A stretch of 64,000 bases of DNA from Paenibacillus sp. YN15 (GCF_003285005.1 NZ_QMFA01000015.1:78162-142161), one strand, 5' to 3'. Positions 43,227 to 52,138 are shown, counted from the first letter of the stretch. Numbers and translations: made by a program. The notes: generated from the letters alone by a model not told the origin.

Positions 43227-44219
43227 ATGACCGCATCCTTGCTGGCTCCGATTTTGACCGGCCTGCTGCTTGTCTGGCGGCTGGCGCTTGACTACATACC
43301 GATAGGCAGGCTAAACGATTTGTCGCGCAAGTCGGCCAGGAGCCGCCGCCGCGATTTCACCATTCATTACATTCCCCTTGCCCTGATGTTTCTGCTTAGT
43401 CTCAGCTCATACCGCGCGGCTTCCGCTGTGGCGCTTGTGCTGGCCCTGGCCTACGCCGCTGTCCAGATCATCAACTGGTGGCTGCCTTACTTTAAGGGAG
43501 GAAGCGACAGCCAGAAGGCAAGATGGGAAGGGGCCTACGGAAGAACCCACCGGATTCTGCCCCGCATCAGGGATCATTCGGTTCCGGATACCTCCCATTT
43601 GATCACGGGAATTCTGACCGTGGTGGTGTTCATAACCTTGGGCAGCCAGCTGTTTGCCAGTCCTGCCGTCAAGGAAACCGTCGGCCAGACCCAGGACAAT
43701 AAATCGCCTGCCGGTACCGCGGCCCCGACTGCGACACCGCTGGTGGAAACAGCCTTTACCCAGGCGGGGCAAAAGCCCGACCAGCTCCTGATCTCCGCCA
43801 TCCAAGGGGCCAAAAAATCCATCGACATTGCCATCAATGCCATCAATCATGAGGAAATTGTCAAAGCGATCGTACAAGCCCGGATCAACGGGGTGGAAAT
43901 CCGGATCATTACGGACCGCTCCGAATCCACCAATACCCTGCAGGCGGAAAAGCTGAAAACCTTGCTGAACGCGGGAATCCCGGTGAAGGAGAACACCCGC
44001 AAGGGAATGATGAATCTGAAGATGGCCGTATTTGACGACCATACAGGCGCAACCGGGTCCTTCAACTACACGGAGAATGCCAGCACAGCCAATGATGAGC
44101 TGCTTGTGCTGATTCATAACGCGGAAACGGTGGCGGAATGGAAGAAGCAATTTGAAGCCATGTGGGCGGACACGGACAACTACAAGGACCTGCAAATCGG
44201 AGTGGTCCAGAAAAAATAA
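43227..44219 (+). CDS. Membrane-anchored phospholipase D-like protein with altered HKD motif
   Basis: The 330-residue protein has three or four membrane helices in its first 145 residues, a Pro/Thr-rich linker, and a single C-terminal PLD-like domain (about 180-320) with LLISAIQGAKKSIDIAINAIN and a GSFNYTENAS end. The catalytic HxKx4D motif reads N263-x-K265-x4-D270, so the His nucleophile is replaced by Asn (codon AAT at 44013, one base from CAT). Active single-HKD nucleases dimerise around this His, so hydrolysis is unlikely as read. A binding or regulatory role, or a recent mutation, are the options. Confidence 0.8.
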   Translation: MTASLLAPILTGLLLVWRLALDYIPIGRLNDLSRKSARSRRRDFTIHYIPLALMFLLSLSSYRAASAVALVLALAYAAVQIINWWLPYFKGGSDSQKARWEGAYGRTHRILPRIRDHSVPDTSHLITGILTVVVFITLGSQLFASPAVKETVGQTQDNKSPAGTAAPTATPLVETAFTQAGQKPDQLLISAIQGAKKSIDIAINAINHEEIVKAIVQARINGVEIRIITDRSESTNTLQAEKLKTLLNAGIPVKENTRKGMMNLKMAVFDDHTGATGSFNYTENASTANDELLVLIHNAETVAEWKKQFEAMWADTDNYKDLQIGVVQKK

Positions 44220-44251
44220 GGCCATTCAACCCCATTCAACAGCATAAAAGA

Positions 44252-44279
44252 AGCCCTGTCATTTGCGGCAGGGCTTTTT
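44252..44279 (+). terminator. Terminator after the PLD-like gene
   Basis: GCCCTG and CAGGGC form the stem, followed by TTTTT. Confidence 0.85.
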
Positions 44280-44346
44280 GGCGTAACCTGTTGAAAGAGG
44301 GCGCCCAAAAAGAAATTATCCGACAGAATACGACTTGTTCACAAAA

Positions 44347-44446
44347 TGTGTATAACTTCTATCCACAAATCCACACCGGGAAACAGACAGCTTTTGCCCC
44401 TTATCAACAATATATCCACAGTGTATACACAGGGTTTTGTGGATAA
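44347..44446. promoter_or_regulatory. Cluster of DnaA boxes upstream of sda
   Basis: Within 100 bases I see a perfect box at 44438-44446 (TTATCCACA on the minus strand), TTATACACA on the minus strand at 44347-44355, and one-mismatch boxes CTATCCACA (44359), TTATCAACA (44401), ATATCCACA (44412) and GTATACACA (44423). A weaker one is at 44367. In Bacillus, DnaA bound at such boxes controls sda, which makes this regulatory rather than an origin. Confidence 0.8.
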
Positions 44447-44456
44447 CCGGAACGCT

Positions 44457-44484
44457 TGTTCTGATTACTCTATCATGTTAAGAT
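44457..44484 (+). promoter_or_regulatory. Putative sda promoter
   Basis: TTGTTC and TAAGAT are 16 bases apart, directly after the DnaA boxes and 34 bases before the sda start. Confidence 0.45.
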
Positions 44485-44518
44485 GAATCTACCAAAAAGA
44501 CCCGGAAGGTGATAGTAG

Positions 44519-44671
44519 ATGAGGCTCCTGAGTAACGAGTTGCTGATCGAATCCTATCTCCGTGCTCTTGAACTGCAGTTGGACCAAGAATTCATTGAAT
44601 TGCTGCGTGCGGAAATCCAGGAACGGAATCTTGCTGTGCCATCCCCCCATCCCCAGGCCAAAGCCAACTGA
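44519..44671 (+). CDS. sda: Sporulation histidine kinase inhibitor Sda
   Basis: This 50-residue protein matches Sda: MRLLSNELLIESYLRALEL followed by DQEFIELLRAEIQER, a helical hairpin that binds the dimerisation domain of sporulation kinases (KinA) and blocks phosphorelay when replication is perturbed. ATG 44519 follows GGAAGGTGAT at good spacing. A cluster of DnaA boxes just upstream is what is known for Bacillus sda, so the replication-to-sporulation checkpoint is probably conserved. The C-terminal tail is Pro/Ala-rich, unlike B. subtilis Sda. The 3' end lies 22 bases from that of the convergent PucR gene. Confidence 0.9.
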   Translation: MRLLSNELLIESYLRALELQLDQEFIELLRAEIQERNLAVPSPHPQAKAN

Positions 44672-44692
44672 AGCCCTGCATCCTGCATCTCT

Positions 44693-46360
44693 CTACTGCT
44701 TGTGCTTCCCGGCGCCGGGCGCATGACCCTCCTGCAGAAGCTCTCCGATGAGGAAGGCGATCCGGAAACGGAGCGAGTCATTGGAATCCCGGAGGCTGCG
44801 CCTGGTCAACTGCTCATATTTATTCAGCCGGTAGCTGACCGTGTTGCGGTGGACAAACAAACGCTTTGCCGTTTCCCCAATTTGGCCCTGGGTATCCAGG
44901 AATACCCGGGCTGTTGCCATCAGCTCATCCCGTTCGTGAGGCTCCTCCTCCAGCACCGCACGGAAGCTCTCCAGATAAAAATCGGTTAATGCCCCCTCCG
45001 GAATCATCTTCAGCAGCTCCTCCGCCTCCCTGGTTCTGTAAGTATGTATAAACCGGGTCTGAAGGGACTGGTAGCCGTCCTGGAGCGCTTCTAAAGCCTC
45101 GTTGAAGGCGGTGGGGATATGGGTCAGCTGCTCCACCGGGTTGCCGATGCCGAAGGAAAAGGAGACGGCATTGCCGCTGTACAGCTCCTCTTGAATGTCC
45201 CGGAGACAATCCGTCAGCTGCTTTTCCGTAAACGGGCGCTGCCATTCCCACTTGAGCAGAATGACGAACAGCTCCTTGTTGGTGAACAGGACGCAAGGAA
45301 GCCCATGGCGGTTGAGCATCCGCTTCAGAATATCGTACAGAGCCTCGCGGCTGCTGTAGAGCAATCCCCCCAAGCTCCGGTCCGGGCTCTCATCCATTTT
45401 GCCGGCTATGCTCCAGTACGAAAATCCCTCTGTAATTCCATACCGTTTGCCCACCGTGGCAATCTCCGCAGCGGAAGAAAACCTTCCTTCGATTAAATCC
45501 TCAAAAAACTCATTCTTGTAGCGTCTTGACCTTTCCTTCAACGCCTGCTGCTTCATCAGCTCAAAGCCAATGACATTGGTGGCCTGCTCCACAGCCAGAC
45601 CCGGATAGGGGGAGTGGTTGTTCTTGCCGTTGACCACCATCAGGAAAGCCGGCTGATAGGGCAGCTCGATGGCATACACCAGAACCTCTGCCTGCTCCGC
45701 GCCGCCGTCCGCCGGCAGAAGGGAGAAGCTGGTGGAGCGCGCGGCGGTTTTCTCCAGACTGCCCGCCGCTTCCGGCAGGGCAATCAGCATACGGCCGGTC
45801 AGGGAGTCCGTCACCGCCCCCGCCTGAGCCAGAATCCGCAGCTGGCCGTCCGCCAGCAATACCGCTCCTTCCATCAGCTCCGCCAACATGCGGAGAATCG
45901 ATTCATTCCCTTTTCCCTGCATGATAATGGTGGAAAAGTCGCGGTGCATCTTCAGCGCATACCGCAGCTCCTCATTGTTCTTCTCCATCATGTAGCGGAG
46001 GGATTCCTGGAGCAATTCTCCCAAGGGCGGGTCAAGGGACAGCTCGATAAGCGGAAAATGGAGGGCATCCGCCAGCTTCAGGGCTTCCTTGGGAATCTCC
46101 TGAAGAAACCGTTTGGTTTTGAGGCCCAGGCCGGCGCAACCGGCCTCCGCCATTTGCCTGATGAGAAGCAGCAATTGATCAGGCTGCTCCCGCATGGCAT
46201 ACGCTGTTGTCAGCAGAAGCTCATCGGGCTTCAGATAATGGATGATATCTGGAGCATCCATCATATTCACGCTTTTAACTTGGCGCTCCAACCCCAATTC
46301 ACCGGCTCTGACCCGGACATCCCGGTAAACGGGCAGCTGCAACAGTTCCTTTAGCCGCAT
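44693..46360 (-). CDS. pucR: PucR family transcriptional regulator
   Basis: The 555-residue protein has the PucR-like N-terminal ligand domain (LKELLQLPVYRDVRVRAG, then KSVNMMDAPDIIHYLKPDELLLTT), a GGDEF-like central part, and a C-terminal PucR-type helix-turn-helix (TARVFLDTQGQIGETAKRLFVHRNTVSYRLNKYEQLT). PucR activates purine and allantoin degradation genes in Bacillus. It is divergent from the ABC importer and ureide genes, which are its likely targets. ATG 46360 follows AAGAGGTGGG. Confidence 0.9.
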   Translation of the reverse strand: MRLKELLQLPVYRDVRVRAGELGLERQVKSVNMMDAPDIIHYLKPDELLLTTAYAMREQPDQLLLLIRQMAEAGCAGLGLKTKRFLQEIPKEALKLADALHFPLIELSLDPPLGELLQESLRYMMEKNNEELRYALKMHRDFSTIIMQGKGNESILRMLAELMEGAVLLADGQLRILAQAGAVTDSLTGRMLIALPEAAGSLEKTAARSTSFSLLPADGGAEQAEVLVYAIELPYQPAFLMVVNGKNNHSPYPGLAVEQATNVIGFELMKQQALKERSRRYKNEFFEDLIEGRFSSAAEIATVGKRYGITEGFSYWSIAGKMDESPDRSLGGLLYSSREALYDILKRMLNRHGLPCVLFTNKELFVILLKWEWQRPFTEKQLTDCLRDIQEELYSGNAVSFSFGIGNPVEQLTHIPTAFNEALEALQDGYQSLQTRFIHTYRTREAEELLKMIPEGALTDFYLESFRAVLEEEPHERDELMATARVFLDTQGQIGETAKRLFVHRNTVSYRLNKYEQLTRRSLRDSNDSLRFRIAFLIGELLQEGHAPGAGKHKQ

Positions 46361-46426
46361 AACCCACCTCTTAATGTTAAGGAATATAACACAATATACT
46401 GTATATCATATGATTATTCCGCGAAA

Positions 46427-46455
46427 TGTGCAAGATGCACAAAAGTTATGTGCAA
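46427..46455. promoter_or_regulatory. Candidate operator in the pucR-importer intergenic region
   Basis: TGTGCA-AGA-TGCACA is a perfect 15-bp dyad (46427-46441), followed ten bases later by a further ATGTGCAA half-site (46448-46455). It lies between the divergent starts, just ahead of the importer promoter. It is not the PucR box described for B. subtilis as I recall it, so the binding protein is open. Confidence 0.55.
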
Positions 46456-46473
46456 TATTGTTTACATGGTCTA

Positions 46474-46501
46474 TTGAATGAAGCTGAAAATATGCTAATA
46501 T
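46474..46501 (+). promoter_or_regulatory. Promoter of the importer and ureide operon
   Basis: TTGAAT and TAATAT are 16 bases apart with TG one base before the -10, 58 bases upstream of the ATPase start. Confidence 0.65.
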
Positions 46502-46558
46502 GGAGGAAATCAATAAAACATATGTAATAAAACATCACATTAAAAAGAGGGTGAATCC

Positions 46559-47284
46559 ATGAGCCTGGCTGTTCAAAACGTGGAAAAGGGGTACGGGGGA
46601 AGGAAAGTGCTTCAAAGGGTCAGCTTCACGGTGCAGCCCAATGAATTCATCTGTATTCTCGGCCACAGCGGATGCGGCAAGTCCACCTTGCTGAATCTGA
46701 TCGCCGGATTTCTCCAGCCAGACAGCGGCAGCATTACCGTAAACGGGGAATCCGTCAAGGGGCCATCCAAAGCGCGCTCGGTGGTTTTTCAGGAGCATGC
46801 CCTGTTCCCGTGGTACAACATCGCAGACAATGTGGCCTTCGGTCCGGCGGTTCAGGGAAAGGGCAAGGCGGCCGCCCGGGAGACCGCCATGGAATATCTC
46901 CGTCTTGTGGGGCTTGAGGATTATGCGGAGAGTATGCCCGACCAGCTGTCCGGCGGGATGAAGCAGCGTGTGGGCATTGCCCGCGCCTTGGCCAGCGGTC
47001 CGGATATTCTGTTGATGGATGAACCCTTCGGCGCGTTGGATGTGCTGACCCGGGAGATGATGCAGAAGGAGCTGCTGCGGATTTGGCTGGAATTGAAGCC
47101 CTCGGTGCTGTTTATTACCCACAGCATATCGGAGGCGGTTTATCTGGCGGACCGGATTCTCGTGATGAAAAACGGGGAGGTAGCCGAGGTGTTCGAGGTT
47201 TCCATGAGCCGGCCGCGCTCCGGCAGCCTTCCGGAATTCACCCAATTGGTGCAGCGCATCCAGTCCGTCCTGACTCTGGAATAA
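46559..47284 (+). CDS. ABC transporter ATPase, NitT/TauT type (candidate ureide importer)
   Basis: The 241-residue ATPase has Walker A GHSGCGKST, Q-loop QEHALFPWYN, signature LSGGMKQR, Walker B LLMDEPFGALD and the switch His in ITHS. The HALFPW Q-loop region is that of TauB/SsuB/NrtD-like importers. It energises the adjoining permease and binding protein. ATG 46559 follows AGAGGGTG. The placement between a PucR regulator and allantoin-degradation genes suggests uptake of allantoin or a related ureide; the substrate is inference. Confidence 0.93.
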   Translation: MSLAVQNVEKGYGGRKVLQRVSFTVQPNEFICILGHSGCGKSTLLNLIAGFLQPDSGSITVNGESVKGPSKARSVVFQEHALFPWYNIADNVAFGPAVQGKGKAAARETAMEYLRLVGLEDYAESMPDQLSGGMKQRVGIARALASGPDILLMDEPFGALDVLTREMMQKELLRIWLELKPSVLFITHSISEAVYLADRILVMKNGEVAEVFEVSMSRPRSGSLPEFTQLVQRIQSVLTLE

Positions 47285-47296
47285 GGAGAATGTGAG

Positions 47297-48160
47297 ATGA
47301 ACAAATCGGCTTCAACATTTGCCTCACCGGCAAAGCTGGCAATTCCCGAAGTGAAGGAGCGGGCAAAACCGGTGATGCGGTGGAAGGATAAGGCAGGCCT
47401 TTTGCCCATCCTGGTGTTTTTTCTGGTGTGGGAGGCGTTCAGCCGGTTGAATGAGCGTGTGGAGCTGTTCAACCCCACCTTCCTGCCTGCGCCCAGCGCC
47501 ATTCTGCAGGAAATGTGGGCATTGTCCAAAACCGGGCTGATCCAGGAAAGCCTTCAGGCCAGCACCGTCCGCATTCTGCTTGGCTTCTCCATCGGCCTGG
47601 TTCTGGCGGTAGCCGTAGGTGTCGTGATGAATAAATACAGAACGGTGGATTATTGGCTCAGCCCCATTCTGAATCTGCTGGGTCCGATTCCCGCCTTGGC
47701 GCTGCTGCCCATCTTCATTATCTGGTTTGGCATCGGCGAAATGCCCAAGGTCCTGCTCATCGCCTGGACCACCTTCATTCCGGTGCTGACCAATACCCTG
47801 GACGGTCTGAAATCCGTCAACCCGCTTTTGATCCGGTCGGCCTTGTGCCTGGGGGCCAAGGAACGCCATATCTTCTGGCGGGTGGTGTTTCCTTCGGCGA
47901 TTCCCAGTATTTTTGTGGGGGCGCAGGTGAGCTTGGGATTGGGCTTCTCCGCTCTGATCGTTTCGGAGATGATGGGGGCCAAATCCGGCTTGGGCTACAT
48001 CATTGTGGATGCGCGCAATTATTTCAAAATGGGCAATATGTTCGTGGCCATTATTCTCATCGGGCTGGAATTCAGCATCCTTTCGTATCTCCTGAGGATT
48101 CTGGAGAGAAGAATGGTCAGCTGGCGGCAAAACGGCGTTCGCAATGCAATCGAAAAATAA
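47297..48160 (+). CDS. ABC transporter permease, NitT/TauT type
   Basis: The 287-residue protein has a basic cytoplasmic tail and six membrane helices with the SsuC/TauC-type loop RSALCLGAKERHIFWRVVFPSAIPSIF that contacts the ATPase. LPAPSAILQEMW near residue 60 is also typical of the group. It starts 12 bases after the ATPase stop, behind AAGGAGAATGTG, so the two are co-translated. It should form the channel for the ligand delivered by the next gene product. Confidence 0.92.
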   Translation: MNKSASTFASPAKLAIPEVKERAKPVMRWKDKAGLLPILVFFLVWEAFSRLNERVELFNPTFLPAPSAILQEMWALSKTGLIQESLQASTVRILLGFSIGLVLAVAVGVVMNKYRTVDYWLSPILNLLGPIPALALLPIFIIWFGIGEMPKVLLIAWTTFIPVLTNTLDGLKSVNPLLIRSALCLGAKERHIFWRVVFPSAIPSIFVGAQVSLGLGFSALIVSEMMGAKSGLGYIIVDARNYFKMGNMFVAIILIGLEFSILSYLLRILERRMVSWRQNGVRNAIEK

Positions 48161-48182
48161 ATCATTGTTTGGAGGAAACCAC

Positions 48183-49301
48183 ATGTTGAGAAACCGCTTA
48201 TCCGTATTCGCCTTGTCCATGCTGCTTGTCCTGATGGTATTCGCTGCCGCTTGCGGAGCGGAGCAAGAGACCGCTTCGTCTCCGTCCACGGCGCCAACCG
48301 CCGCAGCCTCCGGCGCTTCCGCAGCTCCGTCCCCATCCACGGCCGCAGGCGGCGCCATTGAAACCAAAAGCTTCACCCTGGTTGGGGTGCGCGACGCCCA
48401 AATTTCCTCCCAGCAAATTATTGCCGACAAGCTGGGTTACTTCAAGGAGGCCGGTCTGGAGGTCACCAGCCAGCTTATCGAAAGCGGACCGGACATCGGC
48501 CCCATGGTTGCCGGCGGCAGCGCGCCCATCAGCATACAAACCAATTTTATGGACATTATTCTGACCTCCAATAAGGTTAAGGTGAAGATTGTGGCGCCTC
48601 TGGCCCAAATCGCCGGTACCCAGGCGGTGGTGGGCGGCAAGAATCTGGTGCTGAACAGCGCCAAGGATCTGGAGGGCAAAACCATCGGGGTTCCCAGCGG
48701 AGCGGACGTGGTCATTGCCATCAACAATATGGCCAAGGAGCTTGGTGTGGATGCCAGCAAGATCAAGTATGTGAATCTGGCCCCCAGCGATGCGGTAACG
48801 GCGCTGCAGAAGGGCGATATTGACGCTATGGCTGCTTGGGAGCCGTTTATTACCAAGGCCATTCAGGGCGGCGGCAAGTTCCTGTTCAGCGGCACCAAGG
48901 CGGAGCTTCCCGAGAAGAAGGGCGATGTCAACTGGATGAGTGTACATACCACCATTCAGGTCACCGACGGCTTCCTGGAGAAGAACCCCAACACCATTAA
49001 GGCAGTGCTGGGCGCGCTCAAAAAAGCCACCGACTATATCAACAATAACCGGCAGGAGGCCATCAAAATTCTGGCCCCCGAGCTTCATCTGACAGAGGCC
49101 GAGCTGACGGAAATTATGAACCGGAACAAATACAGTATGGAGGTCAACGACAACTATCTGAACGACAGCAACGGCGCTGCCGTAGGCGAATATCTGAAGG
49201 GTGCAGGCAACATCAAGGAGCTTCAGGACCCCAAAAGCTACCATCACCTGGAGCTGCTGAAGGAAGTGGCCCCCGAGCTGATCAAGGCGGAGCTGAAATA
49301 A
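48183..49301 (+). CDS. ABC transporter substrate-binding lipoprotein, SsuA/NMT1 type
   Basis: The 372-residue protein has a lipoprotein signal peptide (LVLMVFAAACG) and a Ser/Ala/Pro-rich linker, then an SsuA/THI5-like two-lobed binding domain with ISSQQIIADKLGYFKEAGLEV, GTQAVVGGKNLV and IDAMAAWEPFITKA. Its ligand is not evident; sulfonates, nitrate, thiamine precursors and other small molecules are bound by relatives. Genomic context points to allantoin or another ureide. ATG 48183 follows GGAGGAAA; the frame extends upstream over the permease stop but without support. Confidence 0.9.
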   Translation: MLRNRLSVFALSMLLVLMVFAAACGAEQETASSPSTAPTAAASGASAAPSPSTAAGGAIETKSFTLVGVRDAQISSQQIIADKLGYFKEAGLEVTSQLIESGPDIGPMVAGGSAPISIQTNFMDIILTSNKVKVKIVAPLAQIAGTQAVVGGKNLVLNSAKDLEGKTIGVPSGADVVIAINNMAKELGVDASKIKYVNLAPSDAVTALQKGDIDAMAAWEPFITKAIQGGGKFLFSGTKAELPEKKGDVNWMSVHTTIQVTDGFLEKNPNTIKAVLGALKKATDYINNNRQEAIKILAPELHLTEAELTEIMNRNKYSMEVNDNYLNDSNGAAVGEYLKGAGNIKELQDPKSYHHLELLKEVAPELIKAELK

Positions 49302-49321
49302 TTATCGCGCAATCCAAAAGC

Positions 49322-49349
49322 CGGTCCCGGAGCAGTGCTTCCGGGACCG
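49322..49349 (+). terminator. Hairpin between binding-protein gene and allB
   Basis: CGGTCCCGGA and TCCGGGACCG form a perfect 10-bp stem with an 8-base loop, but no T-run follows. It may raise importer transcript levels relative to the enzyme genes by partial termination or mRNA stabilisation. Confidence 0.6.
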
Positions 49350-49374
49350 ATTCAATCCTATGGGGGAATCGGGC

Positions 49375-50754
49375 ATGTCACAATCATTCGATACGGTGAT
49401 TAAGGGCGGGCAAGTGGTGCTGAAGAATGAAGTGAAACGGCTGGATATCGGCATTCAAAACGGCGTTATTGCCGCGCTTGCGGAAACCCTGGACGGTCCG
49501 GCGGAGAGCATCATCCAGGCGGAGGGAGCAGTGGCGGTTCCCGGCATGATCGATATTCATGTCCATTTGAATGAACCGGGGCTGGCGGAATGGGAGGGCA
49601 TCCCCACCGGCACCGCCGCATTGGCCGCAGGAGGCTGCACCACCTGCTTCGATATGCCCTTAAACGGGCTGCCGCCCACCACTACCACCGAAGCGCTGGC
49701 TCTGAAGGAGAGCCTGGCCAAGGACCGCTCCCGGGTGGATTATGCCTTCTGGGGCGGACTGGTTCCCGGCAATCTGGAGCAGCTGGAGCCGCTGGCCAAG
49801 CAGGGGGTGGTAGGCTACAAGGCTTTTCTGTCCGCTGCCGGCGGCAAGCAGGACGGGGCCTTCCGGGAGGTGGATGACGCCACGCTGTATGCAGGGATGG
49901 CGGAGATCGCCCGGCTGGGCAAGATCCTGGCGCTCCATGCGGAAAGCGAGCAGATCGTCTCGGCCATGACGGCGCATATGACCGCCAGCGGCCGGGTGTC
50001 GGCCCTGGATTATGCCCGGTCCCGGCCTGTATACGCGGAGGTGGAGGCGGTGAAGCGGGCGTTGTTCTATGCCGCGCAAACGGGCTGCGCCCTGCATTTT
50101 GTCCACATCAGCACTCCCGAGGCGGTGGAGGAAATCCGTCTGGCCCGGCTGGCCGGACAGGATGTGACGCTGGAAACCTGCCCCCATTATCTGGTGCTGA
50201 CGGAGGACGATATGACGGGCATCGGTCCCTTGGCCAAATGCGCGCCGCCCTTGCGCTCCGGGAAGGAGCAGGAGGGCTTGTGGCAGGCTCTTGGCCGGGG
50301 GGAGATCGACATGATTACCTCCGACCATTCCCCCTGCCCTCCCGATATGAAGGAAGCCGCCAGCTGGTTTGAAATCTGGGGCGGCATCTCCGGCGCCCAA
50401 AGCTCGTTGGAGCTGCTGCTGGGCGAGGGGCATGTGCGGCGCGGTCTTCCGCTGCCCCTTCTGTGCCGCGCCTTGTCCACCCATCCGGCGGAGAGGTTCG
50501 GGCTTCATCCCCGCAAAGGCGAAATTGCCGTAGGGGCGGATGCGGATGTGGCTCTGGTGGAATTCGCCCCGTATGTATTGGAGCGGGGGCAGCTGTTTGA
50601 CCGCCACAAGCAAAATCCCTATGTGGGCCGGACCCTGGACTGCCGGGTCAAGCAAACGGTGCTAAGAGGAAAAGTCGTGTATGAAAAAACGCGGGGCTTT
50701 GCCGGAGCCCCCCAAGGGCTTCTTTTGGCAAAAGCGCACCGCGTTTCTGTATAA
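49375..50754 (+). CDS. allB: Allantoinase
   Basis: The 459-residue amidohydrolase has the dinuclear metal site HVHLNEPG, the carboxylated lysine in VGYKAFLS, HAES and VHIST histidines, and SDHSPCP with the catalytic Asp. The combination, especially LNEPG, GGCTTCFDMP and the SDHSPC segment, is that of allantoinase rather than dihydroorotase. It opens the hydantoin ring of allantoin to give allantoate. ATG 49375 follows GGGGGAATC; ATG 49360 overlaps that site. The next two genes encode the following steps. Confidence 0.93.
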   Translation: MSQSFDTVIKGGQVVLKNEVKRLDIGIQNGVIAALAETLDGPAESIIQAEGAVAVPGMIDIHVHLNEPGLAEWEGIPTGTAALAAGGCTTCFDMPLNGLPPTTTTEALALKESLAKDRSRVDYAFWGGLVPGNLEQLEPLAKQGVVGYKAFLSAAGGKQDGAFREVDDATLYAGMAEIARLGKILALHAESEQIVSAMTAHMTASGRVSALDYARSRPVYAEVEAVKRALFYAAQTGCALHFVHISTPEAVEEIRLARLAGQDVTLETCPHYLVLTEDDMTGIGPLAKCAPPLRSGKEQEGLWQALGRGEIDMITSDHSPCPPDMKEAASWFEIWGGISGAQSSLELLLGEGHVRRGLPLPLLCRALSTHPAERFGLHPRKGEIAVGADADVALVEFAPYVLERGQLFDRHKQNPYVGRTLDCRVKQTVLRGKVVYEKTRGFAGAPQGLLLAKAHRVSV

Positions 50755-50798
50755 CCCGTATAACCATCAACTGCAACTTGTCGAAAGGGTGGCCCTGG

Positions 50799-52070
50799 AT
50801 GGGGAACGTTCATAAACAAAATCTGCCTATGTCGGAGAGCAGCCGTTCGCGCCTCCATTCGGATATCGAAGACGCCATTGAATGGCTGGCCCAATTCGGC
50901 CAAGCGGCGGAAGGGGGCGTAACCCGCCTGCTGTATACCCCCGCCTGGCAGCTGGCCCAGCAGGCGCTGGAGGCGAAAATGGGCCAATTGGGCCTTGCAC
51001 CGTATTATGACGATTGCGGCAACCTGTACGGGCGTCTGTCCGGAACGGACCGGGACATGGGGGTGCTGCTTACCGGCTCCCATGTGGACACCGTCAACTG
51101 CGGCGGCAAATTTGACGGAGCCTACGGCATTCTGGCCGGCATGCTGGCCCTCCGGTATTTGCGGGAAACCTGCGGCGCCCCCCGGCGCACCATTGAAGTG
51201 GTATCCTTCTGCGAGGAGGAGGGAAGCCGGTTTCCCCTTGCCTATTGGGGCTCAGGCAATATTGCCGGGCGCTACAGCCTTGGCGCTGTGCCGGAGGTGG
51301 CCGACAAGGAGGGCGTGACCCTGGCGGCGGCCATGCGGGAAGCGGGCTTCGGCCAGAAGCGCTACCCGCCGCCGGAGCGCAGGGATATTGCGGAATTTAT
51401 CGAGCTGCATATTGAGCAGGGCTTTGTGCTGGAGAAGGAGAACAAAACCATAGGCGTTGTAGTAGGGATTGTCGGCCAAAAAAGGTACACGGTGCGGGTG
51501 AAGGGAGCGGCCAACCATGCCGGAACCACACCCATGAAATACCGCAACGACGCCTTGGCCGGGGCTTGCGCCATGGTCGGCTGGGTGGAGCGGCGGGCCC
51601 AGAACGAGCCGGAGCCCTTCGTGTCCACGGTGGGCCAGCTGGAGGTATTGCCCAACTCCTCCAATGTGATTCCCGGACAGGTGTATTTTACAGTAGATGT
51701 CCGGGATGCGGCGGCGGACCGGCTCGCGGCATTCTGCCTGGAGCTGCGCCAGGCCTTTGCGGCCATTGCCCGGGAGCGCGAGCTCACCGTGGAGGTGGAG
51801 GAGTGGATGGACATGGCTCCCGTCCGCATGAATCCGGCCATGAATGCGGAGCTGGCGGCCATTTGCGAGGCGAAGCGGCTGCCCTGGCGCCACATGTTCA
51901 GCGGGGCCGGGCATGACACTCAGGTGATCAGCCGGATCTGCCCGTCCACCATGCTGTTTGTGCCCAGCCATAACGGGATCAGCCATTCTCCGCTGGAATC
52001 CAGCAGTACGGCCGAGCTTGCTGCGGGTGTGGAGGTGCTGGCGGAGTGGCTTTATAAACGGGCATATTAA
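50799..52070 (+). CDS. allC: Allantoate amidohydrolase (M20 family)
   Basis: The 423-residue protein has the M20 dimetal ligands in order: GSHVDTV, FDGAYGI, the EEEGSRF pair, ELHIEQG and a C-terminal GISHSP. The LHIEQG motif marks the allantoate/N-carbamoyl-amino-acid amidohydrolase branch. Between allB and an AllE-type gene, the role is hydrolysis of allantoate to ureidoglycine, CO2 and ammonia. ATG 50799 follows AAGGGTGG. The lid domain spans about residues 215-325. A related M20 gene lies 3.4 kb on; the two have probably different substrates. Confidence 0.9.
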   Translation: MGNVHKQNLPMSESSRSRLHSDIEDAIEWLAQFGQAAEGGVTRLLYTPAWQLAQQALEAKMGQLGLAPYYDDCGNLYGRLSGTDRDMGVLLTGSHVDTVNCGGKFDGAYGILAGMLALRYLRETCGAPRRTIEVVSFCEEEGSRFPLAYWGSGNIAGRYSLGAVPEVADKEGVTLAAAMREAGFGQKRYPPPERRDIAEFIELHIEQGFVLEKENKTIGVVVGIVGQKRYTVRVKGAANHAGTTPMKYRNDALAGACAMVGWVERRAQNEPEPFVSTVGQLEVLPNSSNVIPGQVYFTVDVRDAAADRLAAFCLELRQAFAAIARERELTVEVEEWMDMAPVRMNPAMNAELAAICEAKRLPWRHMFSGAGHDTQVISRICPSTMLFVPSHNGISHSPLESSSTAELAAGVEVLAEWLYKRAY

Positions 52071-52138
52071 CGGCCGTCTGCCGGGTTTCCCGCAGGAGGA
52101 GGCGACAGAGGGCAAAATACTATATAATGGAGGCTGTT

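Noticed and set aside
44300..44520. Replication origin, because of the DnaA-box cluster
   Set aside because: None of dnaA, dnaN or rpmH is near, and the boxes precede sda, whose control by DnaA is known.
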